Source: Phytophthora hibernalis
Lineage: Eukaryota > Oomycota > Peronosporomycetes > Peronosporales > Peronosporaceae
Assembly: GCA_012656075.1 (NCBI GenBank)
Contig: JAAKBF010000049.1
Coordinates: 496,001 to 560,000 of the forward strand
Direction: 5' to 3'
Length of the DNA stretch: 64,000 bases
Made by a program: the position numbers and the translations under genes. The stretch's first letter is position 1, and each line of letters opens with the position of its first letter. The notes below the pieces were generated by a model, which had not been told where the DNA came from, did no database searches, and saw only the letters and a program-made list of their open reading frames with translations. Below, piece by piece: positions 55,916-64,000 of this stretch.

Positions 55916-55997
55916 AGATCTGAATCAGTTCCAAGCCACATCGATGGCGACCCCAACGGCGCTAGTTGCCTCAGGTAAGCATCGAACTTTTCTGCTT

Positions 55998-57615
55998 TGC
56001 ACAAACGTCTTAGCCACCCGAACGCTCGTGTCTTGCATGACCTATCTAGGAGCCAAGCCATTCATGGACTGAGTGGATCTGCGTCTGTAGCTCCGACAGC
56101 AGATTTCTTCTGCGTGGCATGCACGTTAGCGAAGTCTCACCGCTCCCCTTCCATTCTAATAGAATTGTAGAACGTGCCCCATCTCCCTCGGGAAAGTTCA
56201 TAGACATTTGTGGTCCTCTTCCTCCCTGGTTGTTGTTACCTCTTGATCTTTATCGATGACTTCTCTCGATTCATGTTCACCTACCCGATCAAAGCGCGTA
56301 GTGACTTGTACGTATGATACGAAGACTTCAAAAAGAAAGCTTTGAATATCTTCAGAAAATATGTCAGCGTTCTTGAAAGGCGTCGCCGGCACATCGACGA
56401 CGAAGAAATCCGTGTGCTACAGGCTGACAATGCAAAAGAATATGAAAAGCTCGGTCGCTTGATCTTTAACAAGTATGGAACCCATGCCCAGCTTACTAAT
56501 GCGTACACACCTCAGCAGAATGGAGTTGCTGAACGCCGTATGCGCACAATTATTATGGAACGCGTTCGCTCTTTGCTGCTGGACGGCAAACTCCCAAGCC
56601 ACTTTGGGCAGAGTGTGTGAGTCATGTGACTACCTTGATCAATATGACGCCAAGCTCGAAAACGGACGGGCGTACGCCGTACGAGCTGTGGTACACCCGT
56701 ATCCCATCCATGAACTTCATCAAAGTCTTCGGATGTAGTGCTTATGTCCACGTCACGGAGCAATATCGAGACAAGCTCAATGCCCGAGTACGGTTGTGCA
56801 TGTATCTAGGCATACCTGATCATAAGAAAGGGTATCGCTTGATGGACGTTAACGCACATGCCATTGTGACCATTGTGTACAGTCGTGGTGTTGTTTTCAA
56901 AGAGGACGAATTTCCCCTCTAGCTGACCAGACGTCTACCCCTGAGTCAACCTACCGCGAGCAAACGCACCATCTTGCACCTGTACCTATGCCTCCACCAG
57001 CAACTACCGTGGCCCCTTCGACACAGCGCGTTACCCTCCCTTCGGGATGCGCTTGAGAACACCGAAATCCATTACTCATTTCGGACGGAACCAGCACCCG
57101 ATTCATCCTACTCGCCTGCCCGCAAGCGACCCCGTCTCAATACAACGGACGCTATCCTAGATTCTGCGGAAGACAAACAGGAACAGGACCAACGACGAGA
57201 CTTACTGTACACACTACTAGCTATTCGGTATGTGTCAGAACCCACTACGTATCGAGAATCAATGCGATCTTCTCAGGCGAGGCAGAGTATATCGCCCTCT
57301 GTCACTGCATGCAAGAGATGATGTTTTTTAAGCTTCTCCTTAATGAACTTGGGTTTTGCTACCACACAACCCAATCTGATTCACGAGGACAACCAGAGCT
57401 GCATTAAAATCTTCTACAACCCCGAGCTACATGGGAGGTCTAAACACATTCACGTGAGATACTGCTTTGTGCAGGAAAAGGTGGAGCGACACGAATTCAC
57501 CGTCGCATATTGCCCCACAAAGGAAATGGTGGCTGATATATTTACGAAAGCTCTAGATAAACATCAGTTCTTTGAACTAAGGACAAAGCTCAGGATGAAA
57601 GCCCTGGATGCTTAA
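55998..57615 (+). pseudogene. Copia-D: integrase joined to RNase H, RT deleted
   Basis: Begins in the pre-integrase region (one frame reads LHKRLSHPNARVLHDLS and FFCVACTLAKSHR). Integrase follows in changing frames: ICGPLPP (the Asp is damaged), VLQADNAKEYEKL (second Asp), YTPQQNGVAERRM (Glu), then 56617-56922 with TPYELWYTRIPSMNFIKVFGCSAYVHV and MYLGIPDHKKGYRLMD. At about 57225-57290 the linker reads EPTTYRESMRSS and passes almost at once to GEAEYIALCHCMQEMMFF in RNase H. The whole RT is missing. The RNase H end is 57343-57615 (NQSCIKI, KEMVADIFTKAL). The element is nonautonomous. Confidence 0.82.
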
Positions 57616-59040
57616 TGAGGTATTTTCCGTGTAGCATACGAGTATAATACTAATGCATGAAGCGTGCCTACTCGATTGCGTTCTTTTATCTTTCCCACTG
57701 GGTTTATAGTTTGTTCGCTAAAGGTTTTTCTCACTGAGGTTTCCCTGGTCTAGTACCAAATGCATACAGACACAAGCAATATTATACCATGCACAAACAT
57801 ATTTTTGCGAGGAAAGTTCATTATCGATATGGAAAACCCGCGAAATCCTACAACCTAGCTTCCTGGTCGGTTGCAGACTCAATTGCACCTCCTGAGCGTG
57901 GAATCGTGCAGTTCTCACACGCCTGCAGGTTCACGGCGTTGAGAGTCATGCAAAAGCGGCAAGCTCACCTTTCAGTGTCGGTATCCACCAGATTGTCATC
58001 AGACACCGCGGTTGTGTGATGATGTCATTACAGAAACTCACATTAGTGACTGTGTTGGCCGGAGGTGACGCCACGTCAGCCCGATCAACAGGCTGCGTGG
58101 ACGTCACCCCCTTAACCCCCGCAGCACCTAGATCGGCGACCTTGTCGCTGTTGCTGTCGCTGTTGTCTCCTGCCGACGTGTGGGCGGCAGGTAACGTCGG
58201 CCAGGCCAAGGCTACTTCTCCACTGGACACCGCGGTCTCCTCGGTCCCGGTCCTGGCGACCCTCGACGCTGCGTCACCCGCAGGAGCGCTCCCCAGGTCC
58301 TCAAGCTCTTGCACACACTTCTGTAGCGCTCCCCGGGTCCTCGACGCCAGCGCGCCCCGCCATGCGTGCTACTGCACGGCGCTTCTTTCGTGCACGATGC
58401 TGGGCGGCGGTCTGTGGCTTCCGGTTGCGCGGCCTGCCTGACGTCGCCCCAGAATGGACTGCATTCGCTTCTGCACGTTCCACTGGCATGCCTGTGAGTC
58501 CTTCTTCCCTGGTGCGCGTACACCAGGGCAGAGTTAGATCTGCTAACCACGAGGCTTCCAAGTGGATTATGAGGTCACCGGTGCATTGGATACCTCCAAT
58601 ATTTTATATCATAAGGTCGAGCAGAACTCATGTAAAGACGCAGGAGGCTGTTGAAGTTAGCGTCCTTTCCACGGTCTGTTGGCTGATGACCAGTTATTAT
58701 TTACCCTCTTAAAGATGTTAGTACTGTGTTTCGTATAGAATACGGAGGGCCATAGTTAAAGGCATGGTTGCCTTCAGCACCAGCCATCTCTTGCCTTCCA
58801 GCAGGAGCTCTCCCACTCAATGTAGCTTACTTTGTCTTTCGACACCTACTACAATCATCTCTTTATTCAGCTTCACCCCTCAACAGGGACGAACCAGATA
58901 TAGAGTCTGGGAGGTTTTTAAGCCAGGAAAACGGGAGGATTCAGATCACTTCCGATGGCTTGACCTCCCTGATTTGTTGGCAGGGAGATGGCTGCGACAA
59001 GTGGTATAGGGGTGTGACAGAGGCTTGGTGGATGTTCTGC
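57616..59040. other. GC-richer block with unrecognised ORFs
   Basis: After Copia-D a T-rich segment at about 57715-57740 could hold its polypurine tract complement and LTR start. The 58016-58561 block is GC-rich with long open frames on both strands (forward 58016-58441; reverse 58301-58561 with a basic RARKKRRAVARMAGR segment, and 57946-58314). I do not recognise them; the reverse reading looks slightly more protein-like. Confidence 0.35.
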
Positions 59041-59199
59041 GAAATTGGGGCAGAAATCAGGGTTTTTAAGAGAGTTGCATCTCTGTTTCTGTTTTGTAGA
59101 TGCTTCCAGAAATTGTGGCCGAAATCTGGTTTGAAGAGAGTTGTACCACTTTTCTGTGTTGTGGGTACGTGTCCAGAAATTGTGGCAGAAATCTGGTTT
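59041..59199 (+). repeat. Degenerate 67-68-bp tandem repeat, about 2.4 units
   Basis: GAAATTGGGGCAGAAATCAG at 59041, GAAATTGTGGCCGAAATCTG at 59109 and GAAATTGTGGCAGAAATCTG at 59176. Each is followed by GGTTT and, in the first two, by AGAGAGTTG. It lies 52 bases left of the MULE-2 end. Confidence 0.75.
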
Positions 59200-59581
59200 C
59201 ACCTGAATTTTCTTTTTTTGGAGATTCGTCCGAAGTGTCCCGTCTGGAAGGGGACTGGATAAGGAGGGCCATTTGCGGGCAAGGCCATTTTCATAGACAG
59301 GCAGTAAAATCGACAATTGTACAAACGGCACCACCCGTTCCCGTCCCATTATGCCGTTCCCGCTACAGTCGAAATCTTGTCTAAGCCTGAATTTGGAGGC
59401 TACAGACCCCCACATCTTTTAAAACTGAATGATTGGTGGTGGATTTACGGGATAGCTATTCTCGTGGCATTTCTATCACGCTCAACCACTCTCAAATTTT
59501 GTTATCAGCTGGCCACTCTCGCATTTGAGCCCAATACCGCAAACTACCAGCACCTTCACCTCTCAACTTCTCATTCTCAGT

Positions 59582-60885
59582 ATGGAAGACCACACCGGCA
59601 TCTCCGAGTTCGACTCTGCGTCGCTTTCAGCGGAATTTACGATCCTCCCTCCTCCGGCGAAAGCGTATCCGTCAGAGGACGAGGCTCTTGCTTCTCTCCA
59701 TCATTGGACGAGAGAGCATAACAAAACGTCGAGCTTTCTACACTGACCGATCGACGACTACTGTTTGGAAACGAGGCTTAGAGTGTGACCGCTCTGGCGC
59801 GCTGAAGCAAACACAACACCTCGCCAGCCAGGACCGCGTGCGCACTATGCGTGGCTCCAAGAGAATGGGATGCAAGATGAAGATCGTCGTCAGGGCAGTT
59901 TCAAGGACGACCCTCACGGCCCATGGGAAGTTGTCCACACGCGCAACGGTAGTGCTTTCCTCAACCACCCGGCGTCAGAGAACGCTCGCGTCCATGCGTA
60001 CCATCGTCAGCGTGCGGCGGTAACGATGAAGTTCGGGGCGAGTGTTTCGGTGCAAGCCTTGGTTGAGGCACAGACTGCTACGGGCGTGTCTGTGGCGAGC
60101 ATCCGCGCTACGCTTATCCAAGCCGACCCAAACTCGTTCGTCACGCCGAAGGACATTGCCAACACGAAGAACGCAGTCCGGCGCCGGGAGATATCTACCC
60201 AAACTGTGATGGAAGCCCTGTTCGCCAGTCTCACGAGTCGTGGATTCTTTTCCGCTACTCGATCAACCAGGCTACGCAAAAGCTACGCTACCAATTTTGG
60301 GCGCATCCAGCAACAGCAGCTTTGTATCACCGACACTACGACGTTCTTGTAATGGAATGTACATACAAGACCAACAAATACAAGCTTCCATTACTGAACG
60401 TCATTGCTGTGACAGGGTTCAACACTGCCCTCCCTGTTGCTCAGTGTTGGCTACCTGGTGAAAAAGAGGAGGATTACGTGTGGGCAATGAACGTACTGCG
60501 CCTCTTTATGAATGAGTTCGATGTGGAAATGCCCGGGGTTATTCTAACGGACCGGGAGCTGGCGTGCATGAACGCCGCTGATCGCGTTTTTGTTGGCATA
60601 CCATCCATGGTATACCGATGGCATATGAACAAGAATGTCGAAGCCATGACACGCAAAGAACTTGGTCAAATCTCCGTGGTAAACCCAGTTACCGGCTCGT
60701 ACAGCAAGGAAAATACTTGGCAAACCGACGCGTTCATGGCTGCGTTCTATAGTACTGTTGAGTCACCGACGGAGTCAGATTTTGAGGTCCGGTGTGGCGA
60801 TCTCAAGAATTTGAGTGCATCCTTCACTGCCTACCTTAACGCGAATTGGTGGAAGTACAAAGAGCGAGTAACCCTGAAAGTCTAG
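59582..60885 (+). pseudogene. MULE-2 transposase, frameshifted and C-terminally deleted
   Basis: Start chosen at 59582 (MEDHTGISEFD). N-terminal domain: YPSEDEALASLHHWTREHN, then RRAFYTDRSTTTVWKRG. Middle: RMGCKMKIVVRA and FLNHPASENARVHAYHRQR. Core at 60322-60885: LVMECTYKTNKYKLPLLN (first acidic position is Glu, not Asp), VILTDRELACMNAADRVF (second Asp), YRWHMNKNV. The frame stops at 60885 in NWWKYKERVTLKV; MULE-1 continues for about 240 more residues including its Glu. The 3' flank resembles the 3' flank of MULE-1's gene (CTCCTCG...TGGGG(A)TACGCT), so an internal deletion removed the C-terminal third. Four frames in all; inactive. Confidence 0.85.
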
Positions 60886-61091
60886 CCTTCCAAGAACACT
60901 TTGCTCCTCCTCGGGCGTGGGGATACGCTGGTTGGAGAGTTTAGAAACTTGGTATGCGTCATTTCGTTTCGTAGTCTTTAATCAAATATACATAATCTGA
61001 TTTCAACTTCAACATCAACATTGATCATTTAGGTGTCCAACCGTATTTTATCTTTGATTATGACTAATCTCTGCTTGGCCTTCTACGCAAG

Positions 61092-61899
61092 CTACACCTT
61101 CTTCGGGCGCGAAATGTGTGTTCGATAGGAGCTGCGGTTAGTGTACCCGCGTTCGTAGACACAGCACACCAGCTTTCCTACTGGTAGTGGATCGTTTTCA
61201 CGCTTTCGTTTCTCCTTGTTCTTGCCACTGCTTGGATTCTTGACGCAAAGCCAGCGGTGCTTGCGCATCTTGTCGCTCTCATACATCTTGGGACAGTCGT
61301 GAGCACGCTAGACACAACGTCCGGTTCCCAGCGCGTGCCCTCAAACGCGAGGTAGCAATGTATGCGATGGTTGATGGCGTCGTAGGCGACACCGTTGTAA
61401 ATCAAATCACCTCGAAAGATAACACAAAATCCGACAGGGATCTTCACCACCCGAGCCTCGAAGTCGTTCCTTGACTCAAAGCAACAACTGAATACCTTCA
61501 GCTGCGTGTTCTCTTGGAAGGCGAAGATCATGCTGGCTGGAATACGCCCTTTTGCGAGCCTGGGCCTTGAGAACCCCGGCGGATAATCTTGATGCGGCTC
61601 CTGCTCTCTACCGCCTGGAAGTGATCGCATGTAAGAGAATTCACGAGGAATCCATGCCGAGTTGATGCAGTTTGTGCTGTCGAGAAGCGCGCGTTGCAGT
61701 TTTGCAACAGCACCAGACGCCGTGACCCTAGATTGGGCTCGGAACTCGTCATCTTCGTTACCGCCAACCTTCTCGAAGACAAACTTGTAGGTCAGAGACT
61801 TTGCCTCATTGAGCAGGGATGTAATTATGCTGTCGGATAGACCCAAGTCAAGCACCTGGTAGCCCCGAGGGGAAGACTGCTTATCGGGTTGGACGCCAT
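61092..61899 (-). pseudogene. MULE-2 passenger: predicted 2OG-Fe(II) dioxygenase with zinc fingers
   Basis: Starts at 61899 (MASNPISSLP), with a frameshift near 61868 into RGYQVLDLGLSDSII, parallel to MULE-1's RGYLVVDLGL. Oxygenase motifs: EPHQDYPPG (H-x-D kept), PASMIFAFQENTQLKVF, VVKIPVGFCVIFRGD, then LIYNGVAYDAINHRIHCYL: the distal His of MULE-1 (VHHG) is replaced by Tyr-Asn, while the 2OG Arg remains. WEPDVVSSVL is followed by a frameshift into the finger region at 61092-61286 (MRKHRWLC, then LVCCVYERGYTNRSSYRTH). It is convergent to the transposase. The lost ligand suggests that this copy would be catalytically dead even if the reading frame were whole. Confidence 0.78.
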
Positions 61900-62195
61900 T
61901 TCGAAAGTGAAGCGGGAACGCTACCTTGGGACGGGAACGTTTCCAAACATGTAGGTTTTTGTATGGGCCTCCGTAGCGGGAACGGCATTCTAGGACGGGA
62001 ACGCCCAGATTTGATATTGAATTTTGTATGCTGACGTATTATGGTGGTCAGAACAAGTCGTCTCTATGCTGAATTGGTGCATGTCTATGAAAATGGCCTT
62101 ACCCGCAAATGGCCCTCCTTAGCCAGTCCCTCTGGAAGCGGGTCAGGAAAGAGCGCCGATCGCAATCGGATTGCTCACAATTGCTTTTGCTCGCA

Positions 62196-62618
62196 ATGAG
62201 TTACAACATAACCATTAACCCCGGCTGCATCCCGCCTGCCAGTGTCAGCGGTTTCCCGCCGACCCCGGAGACGCCGGAGATCAAGGTCGAGCCGCTGGAC
62301 TTGGACTACTGGGATGTCAACTCGGCCCGTGCTCCTATCCCGGAGGATATCGACGAGCTCGAGGGTGATGCCTTGTGGGCTGTGTTGTTCGATGATGACG
62401 AAGATAAAGACGAGGTCGGTGCGGACCACGTCCCGGCAGCTGCACCTGTCATTCCGTCTGTACCGGAACCGGACGACGAAGCGGTGGTACCCATGTACCG
62501 CTTGCGCAAGATAACGCGTCGTCGTCCGCGTCCCTTGGGAGGGTATGAGTGCAAGTGTGTCTGGGGGACACGTCGGAAACCAAAGAAGCTTCGATCGCCG
62601 ACGGCCATGGCGACTTGA
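62196..62618 (+). CDS. Acidic, Pro-rich hypothetical protein
   Basis: ATG 62196 (MSYNITINPGCIPPASVSGFPPTPETPEIKV) opens 140 codons with no break. An upstream in-frame ATG at 62109 lies in the MULE-2 end and is rejected as a start. The centre is acidic (LFDDDEDKDEVGADHV) and the end basic (RLRKITRRRPRPLGGY, RRKPKK). No domain recognised. It may be an N-terminal piece of the MULE type whose tail is at 62767-63128, or an independent gene. Confidence 0.45.
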   Translation: MSYNITINPGCIPPASVSGFPPTPETPEIKVEPLDLDYWDVNSARAPIPEDIDELEGDALWAVLFDDDEDKDEVGADHVPAAAPVIPSVPEPDDEAVVPMYRLRKITRRRPRPLGGYECKCVWGTRRKPKKLRSPTAMAT

Positions 62619-62766
62619 TCGAGAATTTATACGCTCCGAGGAAGCCCCCTCGAAGCGCCGCTGTCTTGAGTAGATGGACCCGAATGAGTAGGAGCGAACC
62701 CTTTGAATAAAACCTCCTTGAGCAGAGCAAATTCGTTGTGACCTTGTGTCATCTTGCTGTGAGTAT

Positions 62767-63128
62767 GTTCGTTGGAATGCTGTTGGCGGACGAGAGCGGT
62801 GCGAAGATGAAGTGGAACGCTTTCTGGCGCTACTTCAACAACACGGGTTGAATAGTTATAGTGCCGATCTCTGAAACGTCAACAACATGGCGGAAGCGGG
62901 TATTAACCTGCAGAACCAAACGAATAACCCTCTCGAGCGCTATAATAGAGCGTTCGGAGAATTGTTCTCGGTAACACATAGTCTACGCGCATTCGTCGAG
63001 ACGACCAAGGCAGACCCCGCCGCTATGTGCAGATGATTGACGATATTAAACAAAAGCGTCGCCAGCCGCCCGCGCACGCCCCGTACGTCGAGCCGCGCAT
63101 CCCGGTCGACTTTACTCAATTTGAGTGA
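62767..63128 (+). pseudogene. C-terminal tail of a third MULE-type transposase
   Basis: Forward frames give MFVGMLLADESGAKMKWNAFWRYFNNT, then, after a frame change, MAEAGINLQNQTNNPLERYNRAFGELF and SLRAFVETTKAD, then YVQMIDDIKQKRRQPPAHAPYVEPRIPVDF. The W...F-x-R-Y-F and (R/Q)TNNPLERYN motifs are typical of the end of this MULE lineage, where the last E often lies. It ends at the stop at 63126-63128. The rest of the protein is missing. Confidence 0.6.
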
Positions 63129-63528
63129 TAATACGGTACTGAGTTTCGGTACCTATTAACCTTCCGATAATAGAACACCGTCTTTTTCTAACGGACAAGT
63201 GGCCAGCGAGTAATGAGGGGAGCGCGGATAAGTTCCTCTAAAAACCGATCTAAAAATTGCAGTATACCGCGATATATTTCGGTATTTTTGTACTTTTAGT
63301 GCATTTTAGGTGCATTTTTAGGAAAGATTTTTCGGCATCTTCTCGTGCTGAAGCTTCTCGAGCTCTTCCTATTTTGCGCTCAATCACTTCTCAGCGGAGC
63401 AGCATATCATAGCGCTGCTTCTGGAGGCGGACACGAGTAGCTGTGAACAGATTGCTATAATTTTGTAGGAGGCAGCCAGTTTTCGCTCACCACGCCCATC
63501 AAGAAAATAGACCTCTCGGAACGCAACA
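63129..63528. other. Spacer, possible transposon end
   Basis: AT-rich, with ATACGGTACTGAGTTTCGGTACC near 63130 (two CGGTAC words) and GTGCATTTTAGGTGCATTTTTAGG near 63299, a short imperfect duplication. No gene recognised. Confidence 0.35.
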
Positions 63529-63768
63529 ATGACAGCAGTCATTCAACGACTTGCTGCTCAGGACCTGGGGATTTCGCAAAGACGTCTGGCTTCTGAGGCG
63601 AACAGGCTTATCGGAACAACATTTATTCAACAACCCCTGGTTCAGAGACTGCTAAAAGTGGCGAGAGGAAATCCCGCCTATAATGTCATCGTTGACGACA
63701 TTTTTCTGGAAGCTGACCTACTCCACGTAGGTTCGGGCATTTCAGCGACCCCTCTCAGCCCGGCCTAG
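63529..63768 (+). CDS. Hypothetical 79-residue ORF
   Basis: ATG 63529, complete to the stop at 63766-63768. Helical, with a readable composition (LAAQDLGISQRRLASEANRL, PLVQRLLKVARGNPAYNVIVDDIFLEADLL). No family recognised. The leader is pyrimidine- and A-rich, with no clear initiator. Confidence 0.3.
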   Translation: MTAVIQRLAAQDLGISQRRLASEANRLIGTTFIQQPLVQRLLKVARGNPAYNVIVDDIFLEADLLHVGSGISATPLSPA

Positions 63769-64000
63769 CCTTCTGAAGCGTATTTACGTCAGACTCCTCG
63801 CTGTGGTAAAAGCGCACTACTCTTGAAGCTAAGGCAAATCAGTCGTATTCTTTTCAGACAGACTTTGCGCAAGCTGTAGTCACCCAGTAGGGATGAGCCT
63901 CACAGAAAACTACATGCGCCGTTTTACTGACTGTGGATTCGAACGGTTGGGAGCGGAGGCTCGGTCAGAGGCCATTTGGAGACTTGGAGACTATAAAGTA

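Larger units (their letters stand above)
59251..62130. mobile_element. MULE-2: second two-gene Mutator-like transposon
   Basis: Terminal inverted repeats of about 53 bases (59251-59303 and 62078-62130, starting GGGACTGG, three differences). A perfect 8-base duplication, TCTGGAAG, flanks it at 59243-59250 and 62131-62138. A 9-base motif, (A/G)CGGGAACG, lies twice near the left end on the reverse strand (59336, 59355) and four times near the right end on the forward strand (61912, 61931, 61976, 61995). The gene order is as in MULE-1. The ends differ from MULE-1 except for a shared internal GGAGGGCCATT / AGAGGGCCATT word, so this is a distinct subfamily. Confidence 0.92.

Noticed and set aside
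58741..58765. GGAGGGCCATAGTTAAAGG, resembling part of the MULE-2 end, as a further transposon end
   Set aside because: No inverted partner or target duplication was found; only about 10 bases match.

Overview
The window looks like repeat-rich nuclear DNA of a plant-associated oomycete, most likely Phytophthora or a close relative. The evidence is a decayed RXLR-EER secreted effector with WY-like repeats, the characteristic oomycete mix of piggyBac, Mutator-like (MULE), PIF/Harbinger, Ulp1-protease and Copia/Gypsy sequences, a 67-bp canonical intron, and an initiator-like motif upstream of the effector. I saw no rRNA, tRNA, CRISPR array or bacterial operon. Almost every protein-coding stretch is broken by frameshifts or stops, so this is a transposon graveyard with one effector relic rather than a gene-dense region.

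Layout. 0.3-2.4 kb: MULE transposase with SWIM finger (+). 3.1-5.2 kb: piggyBac transposase (-). 5.4-7.8 kb: two Ulp1-like protease remnants. 8.5-13.0 kb: Copia-A (+), with parts of its leader and LTR-like end repeated at 14.3-14.8 kb. 17.6-18.6 kb: frameshifted RXLR effector. 18.7-24.5 kb: little recognisable, except two divergent unknown broken genes (21.4-24.5 kb). 24.9-28.9 kb: Gypsy pol (-) with a 580-bp MITE in its integrase and an in-frame Copia-integrase/Gypsy-RT junction. 29.0-32.5 kb: hAT tail, a SWIM fragment and a SET-domain gene. 33.2-41.1 kb: Copia-B gag-protease (-), split by a TA-flanked element and by a 5.65-kb element that itself contains an intact-ended MULE. 43.1-43.4 kb: long hairpin. 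44.5-48.5 kb: Copia-C (-), abutting a second, PHD-like piggyBac (48.5-51.2 kb). 53.3-55.9 kb: two-gene PIF/Harbinger. 56.0-57.6 kb: Copia-D lacking its RT. 59.25-62.13 kb: second MULE of the passenger-carrying type. 62.8-63.1 kb: tail of a third MULE type.

The most interesting system is a two-gene Mutator-like transposon seen twice (35646-39617 and 59251-62130). Each copy has terminal inverted repeats, a perfect 8-9 bp target-site duplication, its own set of short inverted subterminal repeats, a MULE transposase on + and, convergent to it on -, a predicted 2-oxoglutarate/Fe(II) dioxygenase with C-terminal zinc fingers. Because the gene lies inside defined ends in two clearly diverged elements, it looks like a stable passenger and not a chance neighbour. 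Its chemistry is unknown; a nucleic-acid or chromatin oxidase that shields the element from silencing is an inference only. The convergent SWIM-MULE fragment and SET-domain gene at 30.2-32.5 kb may be a similar pairing.
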